A stretch of DNA of 64,000 nucleotides from Chryseobacterium sp. JUb7 (GCF_024806495.1 NZ_JANUFF010000016.1:1-64000), one strand, 5' to 3'. Counted from the first letter of the stretch, positions 32,629-42,362 are shown. A program made the numbers and translations. The notes: generated from the letters alone by a model not told the origin.

Positions 32629-33957
32629 ATGGCTATTACAACAGGCAACAAAGAGTATTTTAAAGGAATAGGAAAAATTCAGTTTGAAGGCAGGGAATCA
32701 GATAATCCTCTGGCTTTTAAATTTTATGATGAAAATAAAGTTGTTCGTGGGAAAACCATGAAGGAATACTTCAAATTTGCAACTGCTTACTGGCATACCT
32801 TCTGTGCTACAGGTGGAGATCCGTTCGGTGTAGGAACGCAAAACTTTGATTGGCTGACCGCTTCAGACGCTAAACAAAAAGCAACAGAAAAAATGGATGC
32901 CGCCTTTGAGTTTTTCACCAAATTAGGTGTTCCTTATTATTGTTTTCATGATTATGATTTAATCGATGAAGCCGACAATTTCACTGAATCTACAAAAAGG
33001 CTGGAGTTTATCACAGATTATGCTAAAGAAAAACAGGCAGCTTCAGGTGTAAAATTGTTGTGGGGAACTTCAAACTGTTTTTCTAATCCAAGATTCATGA
33101 ATGGAGCCGCTACCAATCCGTCTTTTGATGTATTGGCCTATGCAGGCGGGCAGGTAAAAAATGCGCTGGACGCAACCATTAAATTGGAAGGTGAAAATTA
33201 TGTTTTCTGGGGCGGACGTGAAGGTTATATGTCCTTACTGAACACCAATATGAAACGTGAACAGGAACATATGGCGAAATTTTTACATTTAGCTAAAGAT
33301 TATGCCCGTTCACAGGGCTTTAAAGGTGTTTTCTTCCTTGAACCGAAGCCTATGGAGCCGACAAAACATCAATATGATTTCGATGCTGCCACTTGTTTAA
33401 ACTTCCTTCGTCAATATGATTTGCTGGATGATTTCAAACTTAATATTGAAGTTAATCACGCCACACTTGCTCAGCATACTTTTGAACATGAACTTCAGGT
33501 TGCTGCAGACAATAATGTTTTAGGAAGCATCGATGCCAACCGTGGAGACTATCAGAATGGCTGGGATACAGATCAGTTCCCTGTTGATTTATACGAAATG
33601 ACTCAAGCCATGCTGGTGATTATCCAGGCCGGAGGCTTTCAGGGTGGCGGAGTAAATTTTGATGCAAAAATCAGAAGAAATTCCACCGACTTAGAAGATA
33701 TCTTTATCGCACATATCAGCGGTATGGACAATTTTGCAAGAGCCTTCCTTGCTGCAGATACTATTCTCGAAAAATCAAAATATTCTGAGATCAGAGCCAA
33801 CAGATACTCTTCTTTTGATGCCGGAAAAGGAAAAGATTTTGAAGACGGAAAATTGTCTTTAACTGATCTTGCTTCTCATGCAGAAAGTCTTGGAGAAGTT
33901 GGCAGAGAAAGCGGAAAACAGGAATATCTGGAGAGCTTGATCAACCAGTATTTATAA
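32629..33957 (+). CDS. xylA: Xylose isomerase
   Basis: 442 residues, the normal length of the class II enzyme. Converts D-xylose to D-xylulose in the cytoplasm. Visible signatures: WGGREGY, FFLEPKPMEPTKHQYDFD (metal-binding Glu and catalytic region), NIEVNHATLAQHTFEHE (Glu and His ligands) and SIDANRGD with GWDTDQFP (metal-binding aspartates). A symporter gene follows. No xylulokinase gene is seen next to it, so it must lie elsewhere. An operator candidate precedes the gene. Confidence 0.93.
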   Translation: MAITTGNKEYFKGIGKIQFEGRESDNPLAFKFYDENKVVRGKTMKEYFKFATAYWHTFCATGGDPFGVGTQNFDWLTASDAKQKATEKMDAAFEFFTKLGVPYYCFHDYDLIDEADNFTESTKRLEFITDYAKEKQAASGVKLLWGTSNCFSNPRFMNGAATNPSFDVLAYAGGQVKNALDATIKLEGENYVFWGGREGYMSLLNTNMKREQEHMAKFLHLAKDYARSQGFKGVFFLEPKPMEPTKHQYDFDAATCLNFLRQYDLLDDFKLNIEVNHATLAQHTFEHELQVAADNNVLGSIDANRGDYQNGWDTDQFPVDLYEMTQAMLVIIQAGGFQGGGVNFDAKIRRNSTDLEDIFIAHISGMDNFARAFLAADTILEKSKYSEIRANRYSSFDAGKGKDFEDGKLSLTDLASHAESLGEVGRESGKQEYLESLINQYL

Positions 33958-33969
33958 TTTTTTTGGTTG

Positions 33970-34098
33970 GGAAAACGCAAAGGAGCTAGGTTTTATCGTA
34001 CTAATTCTTGCGCCTCAATAAAACTTGCTGAAAATCTTTGATTTTCTTGCGTCCTAAGAACATTATATTCTGATAAAACTTTGCGTCTTTGCGTTAAA
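33970..34098. repeat. Intergenic repeat with GCAAAG/CTTTGC ends
   Basis: Starts AACGCAAAGG and ends CTTTGCGTT, so its ends can pair; it contains TAAAACTTTGCGTCTTTGCG. Related text appears at 42398-42500 and 44113-44152 between catabolic genes. It is a dispersed, non-coding repeat. Confidence 0.5.
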
Positions 34099-34135
34099 CA
34101 ACAATTTTACCCATAATTAAAACTACTATGAAACT

Positions 34136-35560
34136 ATGCAAATAATAGATTCCGGACCCAAATATTCCTCAGACGGAGTAAAAGCGGAAATCAACATGAC
34201 CTATGTGACTGTACTTACTTTGGTAGCCACATTAGGCGGACTTTTGTTCGGTTATGATACAGCCGTAATTTCCGGAGCCGAAAAATCGATTCAGGAATAT
34301 CTTATTATCCCTTTGGGATTAAGTTCCTTAGCACACGGAGCAACAATTTCCAGTGCCTTAATTGGCTGTATCATCGGCGGAGCGGTCTCAGGATATTTTT
34401 CATCAAAACTGGGAAGAAAAAAATCACTGATGCTTTCTGCATTTTTATTTTTCATCAGTGCTTTGGGAGCAGCTTATCCCGAATTTTTATTTTTTAAACA
34501 AGGCGAGCACTCAATGGGTGTTTTATTGGCTTTTAACTTTTACAGAATTATCGGAGGTATTGGTGTTGGGCTAGCTTCAGCAGTCTGTCCGATGTATATT
34601 GGCGAAATTGCCCCTGCAGAAGTAAGAGGAAGGCTGGTTTCTTTAAATCAGTTTGCAATAATTTTCGGGATGCTGGTTGTTTATTTTGTCAATTGGGGAA
34701 TTGCCGACGGAAAATCAGTAGAATGGATCAATGATATCGGATGGCGCTATATGTTTTTATCATTAACAATTCCTGCCGCATTATTCGGAATTTTATTATT
34801 CTTCGTTCCTGAAACACCGCGATATCTTACCCTGATTAAAAAAGACGATGAAGCGCTTAAAATTTTAACCAAAATTAATGGTCAACTTCGCGGACATCAG
34901 ATTTTCAATGAAATAAAAGGAACAGTGGCTGAACATAAAAGTGAAATTTTCGCTTTTGGGAAAACAGTAATCATTATTGGCATTCTACTGTCTGTCTTTC
35001 AACAATTTGTAGGAATCAATGTAGCGTTATACTATGCTCCGAGAATTTTCGAAAGTATGGGCGTTCACAAAGACGCTTCGATGCTGCAGACCGTTGTGAT
35101 GGGATTGGTTAACGTAGTTTTCACCGTTGTAGCCATTTTCACCGTTGATAAATGGGGACGAAAACCACTTCTCATTGTAGGTTCTATTGGGATGGCTATT
35201 GGCATGTTTGCAATTGCAATTTTTTCCTATCTGCATATTATCGGGATTGCTACATTGGTATTTATCATCGTTTATACTGCATCTTTTATGATGTCATGGG
35301 GACCGATTTGCTGGGTTTTAATTTCAGAGCTCTTTCCTAATAAAATCAGAGGATCAGCCATTGCCATCGCGGTTGCAGCTCAATGGGCAGCCAATTATTT
35401 AATTTCTTCAACCTATCCGTTTATGATGGAATTCAGCGGAGCATTTACCTACGGTTTTTATGGTGTGATGAGCGTTTTATCATTACTTTTTGTCTGGAAA
35501 ATGGTTCCGGAAACCAAAGGAAAATCATTAGAAGAAATTGAGAAGCTTTGGAAGAAATAA
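34136..35560 (+). CDS. xylE: Sugar:H+ symporter, XylE-like MFS transporter
   Basis: 474 residues with twelve hydrophobic segments. MFS sugar porter signatures: GGLLFGYDTAVISGA at the first helix, GRKKS loop, VRGRLVSLNQ with a following helix, PETPRYL at the end of helix 6, QQFVGINVALYYAP in helix 7 and PETKGKSLEEIE at the C terminus. Xylose is the likely substrate because xylA is directly upstream, but the family also takes glucose, arabinose and galactose. Confidence 0.85.
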   Translation: MQIIDSGPKYSSDGVKAEINMTYVTVLTLVATLGGLLFGYDTAVISGAEKSIQEYLIIPLGLSSLAHGATISSALIGCIIGGAVSGYFSSKLGRKKSLMLSAFLFFISALGAAYPEFLFFKQGEHSMGVLLAFNFYRIIGGIGVGLASAVCPMYIGEIAPAEVRGRLVSLNQFAIIFGMLVVYFVNWGIADGKSVEWINDIGWRYMFLSLTIPAALFGILLFFVPETPRYLTLIKKDDEALKILTKINGQLRGHQIFNEIKGTVAEHKSEIFAFGKTVIIIGILLSVFQQFVGINVALYYAPRIFESMGVHKDASMLQTVVMGLVNVVFTVVAIFTVDKWGRKPLLIVGSIGMAIGMFAIAIFSYLHIIGIATLVFIIVYTASFMMSWGPICWVLISELFPNKIRGSAIAIAVAAQWAANYLISSTYPFMMEFSGAFTYGFYGVMSVLSLLFVWKMVPETKGKSLEEIEKLWKK

Positions 35561-35590
35561 AATATTTTTCACATTCATACTTAGTCATTC

Positions 35591-35619
35591 AAGGACATCG
35601 ATTTTCGGTGTCCTTTTTG
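35591..35619 (+). terminator. Intrinsic terminator after xylE
   Basis: AAGGACATCG, a short ATTTT loop, CGGTGTCC and TTTTT form a compact GC-containing hairpin with a U-run 30 bases after the transporter stop. Confidence 0.8.
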
Positions 35620-35906
35620 GTTAAACAGCTTATCTGTTTTTTATCATTTAAAATGTAACTAAACACTTTTTTGTGATACAAATACGTTTGACTTTCAGAT
35701 TGCAAAGGGTTTTATTTTAAGTAAAATCTATCTTAATCTAAAGAAAATTAAGCATTTAAAAGTATTTTATGGGTAATTTGGTTTTCATTAAACATTATCT
35801 TGTATAAAATACATAATATTTACTTTTTGATAGACATAATTTGATTAAATTTACGTCAATAATGTATTTCATTTTGACATACAAAAACAGCTAGAAAAAA
35901 ACATAT
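35620..35906. other. Upstream region of the LacI-type regulator gene
   Basis: AT-rich, no gene on either strand. I see no copy of the AATCGATT operator here, so autoregulation through that site is not supported. A -7-like TAATTTG near 35837 is one base short of the consensus. Confidence 0.4.
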
Positions 35907-36935
35907 ATGAATAAGAAAAGTGCCACGATATACGATATTTCGAAAAAGCTAAATGTAAGTGTGGCAACTGTTTCCAGAGCACTTAACGATCATCCGAGAA
36001 TAAGCCAGGCAACAAAAGATTTGGTAAAGAAGACTGCTAAAGAAATGAACTATAAGCAGAATAATCTGGCCAAAGCCTTAAAAAGTGGTGAAACGAAAAA
36101 CGTGGGAATTATCGTTCCTTTTGTAAACACCAACTTCTTCTCATCCGTCATCCGCGGAATCGAGGAAGAGCTTTCTCATTTTGGTTATCATGTCATCATC
36201 TGTCAGAGTCATGAAGATGTCACTATTGAAAAAAGACACTTAAATACTTTGCTTAATGCACAGGTTGACGGAATTTTCATGTCGGTTTCAAAAACAACAA
36301 TTGACACAGAGCATATTCAAAGTATTTTGGATACCACCAACACGCCGATTATATTTTTCGACAGAAAGAAAGATATTCCGGGAATCAGTACTGTAGTTAT
36401 CGATGACTATCGTGGAGGTTATATCGCAACGGAACACCTTATTCAGGAAGGCTACAAAAATATATGTCATTTTTCCGGAGATCTGAATCTTGAGATTTAT
36501 CAAAACCGTTTAAATGGCTATAAACAAGCTTTAATAGATCATCATTTAGCCGTAAAAGATGAAAATATCATCACTACCGGAAGTTCGATTGATGCGGGAA
36601 TTGAAGCCATCAAAAAATTATGGGACAGAAAATCTATTCCTGATGCTATTTTCTCTTCGAGTGATTTTGCTGCATTAGGTGCCTGTCAGGAATTGAAAAA
36701 ACGTAAGATCAAAATCCCTGAAGAAGTAGCTGTTATCGGCTTTTCCAACGAACCTTTCACCCAATTTATGGAGCTGCCTATGAGTTCTGTAGACCAGACT
36801 CCTGTGACAATGGGAAAAATGGCGGGACAGGTTTTCCTGCAAAGTGTGAAAGAAAATGGTTCTGGAGTTTCTACTGAGAAGAAGGTGGTTTTGGCGCCGC
36901 AGATTTATATCAGAAAGTCTTCAAAAAGGAAGTGA
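35907..36935 (+). CDS. LacI/GalR-family transcription regulator
   Basis: 342 residues. The N-terminal helix-turn-helix TIYDISKKLNVSVATVSRALNDHPRIS and hinge NNLAKALKSG are typical, followed by a periplasmic-binding-protein-like effector domain (VGIIVPFVNTNFFSSVIRGIE, FFDRKKDIPG, AVIGFSNEPF). Next to xylose genes and followed, after an accessory stretch, by the hexuronate genes. The palindrome TGCAATCGATTACA and its relatives upstream of xylA, kduI and susC are fitting targets, so it may repress xylose and pectin use together. The ligand is unknown. Confidence 0.88.
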   Translation: MNKKSATIYDISKKLNVSVATVSRALNDHPRISQATKDLVKKTAKEMNYKQNNLAKALKSGETKNVGIIVPFVNTNFFSSVIRGIEEELSHFGYHVIICQSHEDVTIEKRHLNTLLNAQVDGIFMSVSKTTIDTEHIQSILDTTNTPIIFFDRKKDIPGISTVVIDDYRGGYIATEHLIQEGYKNICHFSGDLNLEIYQNRLNGYKQALIDHHLAVKDENIITTGSSIDAGIEAIKKLWDRKSIPDAIFSSSDFAALGACQELKKRKIKIPEEVAVIGFSNEPFTQFMELPMSSVDQTPVTMGKMAGQVFLQSVKENGSGVSTEKKVVLAPQIYIRKSSKRK

Positions 36936-37207
36936 TTTTTCTTTTATCTTGATAACAAAAGAAATAAAAATTCAAGACTTGGAATCTGAATGCTAAAATT
37001 TAGATTATATTTTATTGCCATAGATAACGGTCGGAAGATATATTTTATGCCATCGGATGCATTAATAAACCCGTTTGACTTTTGATGAATGTCTCTAGAT
37101 AGGTAGCATAACTTATCGGAACCTTTGTAGAATATGTTGGAACTTCTGTATAAGGTCTCTGGATGAGTTTTGGACAGTAATTTTTTTTGGGGGGATAACA
37201 TGTATTT
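36936..37207. other. Region without a convincing gene
   Basis: A minus-strand frame of 85 codons exists (37201-36944) but has no recognisable family, no leader and unusual composition, so it is not called. The sequence may be decayed coding DNA; no clear parent is seen. Confidence 0.4.
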
Positions 37208-37208
37208 C

Positions 37209-37269
37209 GCTAGTGCGAGTGTCTCGTTCGTGTGTTCTTAATTGGCACAAGCGAGATGCTCGCACTAGT
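37209..37269. repeat. Palindromic element (MITE/REP-like)
   Basis: CTAGTGCGAG plus a following TCTCG pair, with few mismatches, with CGAGATGCTCGCACTAG about 25 bases later. GC content is high for the neighbourhood. It resembles small palindromic repeats that spread in intergenic DNA. Confidence 0.6.
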
Positions 37270-37303
37270 GTGAGGAAAATTTACAAAACATTCACTCCTT
37301 TTC

Positions 37304-37350
37304 TATAAAATAATAAGCACGGATTTATAATCCGTGCTTATTATTTTATA
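37304..37350. terminator. Perfect 22-bp palindrome with 3-base loop
   Basis: Arms of 22 bases pair without mismatch around TAT; the centre holds GCACGGATT/AATCCGTGC and the ends are A/T-rich, giving U-runs in both directions. It lies 70 bases after the ParA-like gene and can act as its terminator. The GCACGGATT core recurs at 38575 and 39180, so it also belongs to a repeat family. Confidence 0.7.
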
Positions 37351-37421
37351 GGCAATTATTTTTTAAGCCTTATTAAAGCCTTCTCCTGGTTACCTAGATA
37401 AATCGTCATCTTTTTATATAC

Positions 37422-38471
37422 CTACAATTTTGCAACAAGATCGTCAATTGCTTTTTTACAAAGTTCTCTCTGTTCTTTTGAAACCTGAATTTTCATACCA
37501 TATACTTCATAAGTATGTTGAGTCATTTTACTCAAGGGAATTCCTTGATTGGCAGCTACTACACCTGCACTATTAAAGTCACGAAGCTCAACACTATACG
37601 CTCGTTCAAAATCATCTTTTGTCCTAATTGTGACACCTCTACTTTCAAATTTATTTGGGTCATCTTCATACTCAGTAAACATTCTACCAATTGCTTCATC
37701 AGAGAGAGCCTTAAAAGCATTTGCAGCACCAATCTTTTGAGTAAATCTATTTCCTAGTAGATATGATATTTTCGGCAAGCTTAAACCATGGTCCTTCGCT
37801 TTTTCTGCAAAAGTATACTTACCATAAACTGGATGAATATCAATGCTACCCCAAATAAGATTAAATAATCCTGTAATAGCAAAAATAGATGAGTCATCAG
37901 CGTTTACTGGTACCAATAACTCTTGACCACCAACAATTGCTAGTTGGGTATATATGGCAAAGCTTGGATTTGTATCAATAAAATAAGTACATGGTCTATC
38001 TTCATCTATTCTTTTTTCAGTAAGGTTTTTAATGATTGTGTGGATCTTAATCCAAGGATTATCAGAAGAAGATAGAGGTGTTGCTCCTGCTCTTTGTGAA
38101 AGAAGAGGTGCTATTAATTCAAGATTACCGTCACCTGAAATTAGATATAAATTCTCTGATAAATTTGAATTAATTGTTGCGACTTGAGTAATAAACTGTT
38201 TGATATCAGCATTACCTGTTAAAGTTTCTGCAGTGATATATCCAACTATAGTTTGTGGTTCAGGTTTTGATATTAGATATTGAAGAGCATCTTCACTTTC
38301 TCTTCCTCCTCCCATTAACATTGAAGATGAGTTAGCTTGTGGACACATATCTATAACGATAACATCTCTTTCTGGATGTTTTTCAGCATACGCGGAGGCA
38401 ATATGAAAAGTTATAGTACTTTTTCCTACACCTCCTTTATTGTTCCACATTACATAGCTTTTATTTGTCAT
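37422..38471 (-). CDS. Lone ParA/MinD-like ATPase
   Basis: 349 residues from the ATG at 38471 (MTNKSYVMWNNKGGVGKST); a longer frame start at 38522 reads into repeat DNA. The deviant Walker A KGGVGKS, switch region VIDMCPQANSS and FIDTNPSF are those of ParA ATPases. It is longer than typical ParA because of a large insert after the Walker A' region and a C-terminal segment of about 100 residues. No ParB, replication or conjugation gene is nearby. It may be a relic of a plasmid or integrative element, or an accessory positioning ATPase. Confidence 0.8.
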   Translation of the reverse strand: MTNKSYVMWNNKGGVGKSTITFHIASAYAEKHPERDVIVIDMCPQANSSSMLMGGGRESEDALQYLISKPEPQTIVGYITAETLTGNADIKQFITQVATINSNLSENLYLISGDGNLELIAPLLSQRAGATPLSSSDNPWIKIHTIIKNLTEKRIDEDRPCTYFIDTNPSFAIYTQLAIVGGQELLVPVNADDSSIFAITGLFNLIWGSIDIHPVYGKYTFAEKAKDHGLSLPKISYLLGNRFTQKIGAANAFKALSDEAIGRMFTEYEDDPNKFESRGVTIRTKDDFERAYSVELRDFNSAGVVAANQGIPLSKMTQHTYEVYGMKIQVSKEQRELCKKAIDDLVAKL

Positions 38472-38513
38472 GATTATTAATTTTAGTTTGTCGAATATAC
38501 AAAAAAAGGAAAT

Positions 38514-38605
38514 TCCTTCCACAACACATAAAGCATTTTCAATCTGATATCAAATATTTATAATCCGTGACTTTCTGCAAACATTCTAAGCACGGATTAC
38601 AAATC
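38514..38605. repeat. Repeat with AAAGCATTTTCAA and GCACGGATTACAAATCC
   Basis: Contains AAAGCATTTTCAA, ATATTTATAATCCGTG and GCACGGATTACAAATCC. The same blocks occur, reordered, at 39127-39262 on the other side of the DUF3060 gene, and the GCACGGATT core also at 37304-37350. Confidence 0.55.
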
Positions 38606-38710
38606 CTCTCTATCTAATTTGTCATAAATTTTATAATCCTTTAACTTTTAAACAGTCAATGAAAATCCATTTTATACTTATATTTACCTTCAACTAAATT
38701 CAAATTCAAT

Positions 38711-39103
38711 ATGAAAAGTATTAAAACAGCAGCAATCCTGGCGATTCTCTTTTTGGGTACGGGTACCGCTTTTTCTCAATCCAGAAAGACAGAATCCATG
38801 AAAGGGGTAGAAAAAACAGACAACGATAAAAAAATACAGGTAGAAGGCATCGGTCATAAGCTGAATTATACTCTTAACGGAGGTATTGTAGAAGTGGAAG
38901 GAGGTGATAATACGATCACCATTAAAGGCAGCGCTAAAAAGATATCCATTTCCGGAACTGGGAATAAGGTATACATTGATAAAGTAGATAAAATCGTCAT
39001 GGAAGGAGGTAATAATACCATATTCTATAAAACTTCCGGTACAAAAAGTGGAAAACCAGACACATCACTTACAGGAGTTGGAAATAAAGTAGCCAAGCAA
39101 TAA
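38711..39103 (+). CDS. Exported DUF3060 protein
   Basis: 130 residues with a clear signal peptide (MKSIKTAAILAILFLGTGTAFSQ). The mature part shows the DUF3060 pattern of short beta repeats with N-T-I/V motifs (GGDNTITIKGSAKKISISGTGNKVYID, GGNNTIFY). Periplasmic or surface location; molecular function unknown. It stands alone between repeats and is probably its own transcription unit. Confidence 0.75.
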   Translation: MKSIKTAAILAILFLGTGTAFSQSRKTESMKGVEKTDNDKKIQVEGIGHKLNYTLNGGIVEVEGGDNTITIKGSAKKISISGTGNKVYIDKVDKIVMEGGNNTIFYKTSGTKSGKPDTSLTGVGNKVAKQ

Positions 39104-39126
39104 TTTTAGTAGAATCAATATAAAAA

Positions 39127-39262
39127 TATAAATGATGTCGCGGATTTTTAATTCGTGACATTTTATTTGGGATTTGGGAAGCACGGATTACAAACCCGCA
39201 TTATCATCAAAAAGAAAATGCTTCCCACAAAATGTAGAAAGCATTTTCAACCCTAATATTTA
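39127..39262. repeat. Repeat blocks with hairpin, partner of 38514-38605
   Basis: Includes GCACGGATTACAAACCCGC, AAAGCATTTTCAACC and ATATTTATA. GAAAATGCTT (39214-39223) and AAGCATTTTC (39239-39248) form a perfect 10-bp hairpin that could end uxaA transcription. Confidence 0.55.
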
Positions 39263-39279
39263 TATAATTAAAACAATAA

Positions 39280-40893
39280 TTATAAACTTACGCCTCGTCT
39301 CCAAGGAATAAAATCATTTTGATTGAGAATTGCAGCTTTAGTTTTTACGTCTCCGCTGGCAACCTCTATAATAAATTCTAACAATTCTTCTGCTTTTTCG
39401 TCTATTGACTTTTCACCTGTGATCACGTCTCCTGTGTTGAAATCGATGATGTCGGGCATTCTCTCTGATAACGATGTATTGGACGAAATTTTCACTACCG
39501 GAACGACAGGATTTCCAGTGGGTGTTCCCAACCCTGTTGTGAATAAAACCACATTGGAACCAGATCCCACCAAAGCCGTCGTACATTCTACGTCATTTCC
39601 AGGCGTGCAAAGCAAATTTAGGCCCGGTTCTTTGATATATTCTGTAAAATCGAGTACATCATTTATAGGCGATGAACCTCCTTTTTTAGCCGCTCCTGCA
39701 GATTTCATGGCATCGGTTATTAGTCCATCTTTAATATTCCCCGGCGACGGATTCATATCAAAGCCAGATCCTGCAGCAACGACTGAATTTTCAAAATCTT
39801 TCATTAATTGTAAAAACCTTTCCGCATCATTTTCGTTTACACAACGGTTAACCAACTCCTGCTCTACTCCACACAATTCCGGGAATTCCGAAAGGATGGT
39901 TGAGCCTCCGATTCCCGCCATCAAATCTGACAATTGTCCTAAAACAGGATTGGCCGAAATTCCGGAAAAACCGTCTGAACCACCACATTCCAAGCCTAAA
40001 ACTAACTTAGAAATTGGTGCCGGCTTTCTTTCTATTTCATTGGCTTGCTTAATGGCTTCGTAAGAATCTTTAATGATTCCGCTTAGCATTTCATCCACCG
40101 TTCCCGATTTTTGCTGTTCGTAAACGATAATTGGTTTTTTATTGTTCGGACTGATTTTATCTAAAGCATCCTTAAAAATCTGAACCTGTAAATTCTGACA
40201 ACCCAGGCTCAACACCGTTGCTCCGGCTACGTTCGGATTATTAACATATCCTGCCAATAATCTTCCCAATGCTTCCGCATCCTGACGAATACCGCCACAG
40301 CCGCCTTGGTGCGTAATGAATTTAACTTCGATATTTTTAAAAACTCTTGAATCCTGCTCTTCTTCGACAGCAGCTTCCGTTTCTGAATTATTAATTAATG
40401 ATCTTAATAAAAGCTGATGTTTTGTTACTTTTTCGAATAACAATTCTTTTTCAAAAACATCTTTTAAGATCTCCACATTTCTGTTTTCACAAAAAACCAA
40501 CGGGAAAAACAACCAAACATTTTCCGTTCCTACTTGCCCGTCTTCTCTATGATAGCCCATGAAAGTTTTATCTTTCCATTTATCAACATTCGGAGCCGTC
40601 CAAGAAGTTGTTTCTGTTTTTCCTTCTACTTTTGCGCTTTGGTGTTTTACGTTTTCCGTGGTAATCACCTCTCCTTTTTGGATGGGCTGATTGGCTTTTC
40701 CCACCAAAACACCGTACATGATGATAGAATCACCTGCGGCAAGATCTTCAGTCACGAATTTGTGTTTCGCCTTCGTATCTTTTATAATTTCATAAGTAAG
40801 TTCACCCAAAGTAACAGTCTCCCCTTGCGCCAGATCTACCAGCGCCACCGCTACATTATCCTTGGGATTTACTTTTAGTACTTTCTTTTGCAT
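39280..40893 (-). CDS. uxaA: Altronate dehydratase
   Basis: 537 residues from ATG 40893 (MQKKVLKVNPKDNVAVAL); an earlier start would extend into the uxaB end. Dehydrates D-altronate to 2-keto-3-deoxygluconate. An N-terminal SAF domain (about 10-90) is followed by the UxaA core with GGCGGIRQDAEALGRLLAGY, LGCQNLQ, ECGGSDGFSGISANP and CTPGNDVECTTALVGSG. Last gene of the hexuronate cluster, six bases after uxaB, so translational coupling is likely. Confidence 0.9.
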   Translation of the reverse strand: MQKKVLKVNPKDNVAVALVDLAQGETVTLGELTYEIIKDTKAKHKFVTEDLAAGDSIIMYGVLVGKANQPIQKGEVITTENVKHQSAKVEGKTETTSWTAPNVDKWKDKTFMGYHREDGQVGTENVWLFFPLVFCENRNVEILKDVFEKELLFEKVTKHQLLLRSLINNSETEAAVEEEQDSRVFKNIEVKFITHQGGCGGIRQDAEALGRLLAGYVNNPNVAGATVLSLGCQNLQVQIFKDALDKISPNNKKPIIVYEQQKSGTVDEMLSGIIKDSYEAIKQANEIERKPAPISKLVLGLECGGSDGFSGISANPVLGQLSDLMAGIGGSTILSEFPELCGVEQELVNRCVNENDAERFLQLMKDFENSVVAAGSGFDMNPSPGNIKDGLITDAMKSAGAAKKGGSSPINDVLDFTEYIKEPGLNLLCTPGNDVECTTALVGSGSNVVLFTTGLGTPTGNPVVPVVKISSNTSLSERMPDIIDFNTGDVITGEKSIDEKAEELLEFIIEVASGDVKTKAAILNQNDFIPWRRGVSL

Positions 40894-40898
40894 TTTTT

Positions 40899-42362
40899 CT
40901 AAGAATAAAATTGTATAAAGTTTTGATAGGCCGTTTCTACGCCGTTGTGGTCTATTTCCCACAAAGCTTTTGCGACTGCGACTTTCAGGCCTTCAACCTG
41001 CGTAAGATCTGTATCCCAAAAAGCAGTTTCGCTTAATGAAAGTTCTGCTACTTTTTCATAATCTTCGTTTGTCCAGATTTCTTTGAATTTAGCAACAATA
41101 GCTTCTTCATCATTGATTGGTAAAGCTTTTTCGCCAAAACTTCCCTGATAGAATCTGATCAAACTTGCTAAAGAGAATACTAAATTCAGCGGTAATTTTT
41201 TGTTGATTTCAACATATCCTAACAAGCTCGGAAGGATTCTTACTTTAAATTTAGAAACAAAGTACAATGCAATGCTCGCCTGATAATGTTTAATAAAAGG
41301 ATTCCTGAATCTGTCGAAAACTTCTTCCGCAAAATCTTTTAATTCCTTTTCATCTAAACCCAATGTTGGATTGACTTCATTAAAAATCGTTTCACTTAAA
41401 AACTGACCAATAAATGCATCATCAATAGATTCTTTTACCGTTTCTTTTCCTGATAAAACCGCCGGAGCCAACATCAACGTATGTCCACCGTTCAGAATTC
41501 TTACTTTTCTTAAACGATATGGCTGAATATCATCAACTACCAAAATCTGTTCATTAATTTGATCAAAAGGAAATCTTTCCTTCAAATTTCCGGCATCCTG
41601 AATAACCCAAAGTAAGAACGTTTCAGAAACCACCATCATTTTATCTTCATAATCCAATTGGTCTTCGTAAGATTCTGCATCATCTTTTGGATACCCCGGA
41701 ACAATCCTATCAACCAATGTATTATGGAAATAATTATTTTGCGTAATCCATTGCGCAAAGTTAATATCTAAATCCCAAAGTTGGGCATATTTTAAGATAA
41801 TATCTCTCAACACAAACGCATTGTCTTCAATTAATTCACAAGGAATAATTCTTACGCCTTTATCTGCTGCTCCATTGAAATGTTTGAATCTTTCAAATAA
41901 CAACACAGTTAATTTTGCAGGGAAATTCTTGTGAGGTCCCTGAAAATTGTTTTCAGTCTCATCATAAGCGATTCCTGTTTCTGTAGTGTTAGAGAAGATA
42001 AATTCAAGTTCTTCTTCTTTTGCTAATTCCAGAAATTCGTTATAATTAGTATAAGGATTTATCGACTTCTGAATGGCAGAAATTATCTGCTTTTCATCAA
42101 TAATCTCACCTTTTTTAATTCCTCTTGTAAAAAGCGTGTACAGATTGTCCTGCTCTTCCAGTTTGTGAACCGAACCGCCCTGAGTTGGCTGAACGTTGAC
42201 AATTCCTGCATTGAATCCCGCTTCTTTATTTAATTTATCAATCACATAATCTGTGAATCCTCTCATGAAATTTCCACCTCCAAACTGTATAATTTTGGTT
42301 GGTAGTTTTTCCTGAGAACCGTTTAATTCACGATTTAATTTTTGTTTTATCTGATTTTCCAT
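40899..42362 (-). CDS. uxaB: Tagaturonate reductase
   Basis: 487 residues, mannitol dehydrogenase family. Reduces D-tagaturonate to D-altronate with NADH. N-terminal Rossmann region with IIQFGGGNFMRGF, then VVDDIQPYRLRKVRILNGGHT and a helical C-terminal domain (FIKHYQASIALYFVSKFKVRILPSLLGY). It comes between the transporter and uxaA, as expected for galacturonate use. Confidence 0.9.
   Translation of the reverse strand: MENQIKQKLNRELNGSQEKLPTKIIQFGGGNFMRGFTDYVIDKLNKEAGFNAGIVNVQPTQGGSVHKLEEQDNLYTLFTRGIKKGEIIDEKQIISAIQKSINPYTNYNEFLELAKEEELEFIFSNTTETGIAYDETENNFQGPHKNFPAKLTVLLFERFKHFNGAADKGVRIIPCELIEDNAFVLRDIILKYAQLWDLDINFAQWITQNNYFHNTLVDRIVPGYPKDDAESYEDQLDYEDKMMVVSETFLLWVIQDAGNLKERFPFDQINEQILVVDDIQPYRLRKVRILNGGHTLMLAPAVLSGKETVKESIDDAFIGQFLSETIFNEVNPTLGLDEKELKDFAEEVFDRFRNPFIKHYQASIALYFVSKFKVRILPSLLGYVEINKKLPLNLVFSLASLIRFYQGSFGEKALPINDEEAIVAKFKEIWTNEDYEKVAELSLSETAFWDTDLTQVEGLKVAVAKALWEIDHNGVETAYQNFIQFYS

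Noticed and set aside
36944..37201. 85-codon minus-strand frame after the LacI-type regulator
   Set aside because: No recognisable family or leader; it starts within A/T-rich DNA beside a palindrome. Kept only as unexplained DNA.
37209..37350. CRISPR-like repeats around the palindromes
   Set aside because: The repeats are few, unevenly spaced and self-complementary, with no cas genes; they fit palindromic intergenic elements.
37422..38471. A plasmid partition or conjugation module around the ParA-like gene
   Set aside because: No ParB, centromere-like repeats, replication, relaxase or integrase gene is visible nearby.
39323..40063. A 246-codon frame on the plus strand opposite uxaA
   Set aside because: It is antisense to a well-conserved enzyme; its length follows from codon bias on the other strand and its sequence has no protein-like pattern.
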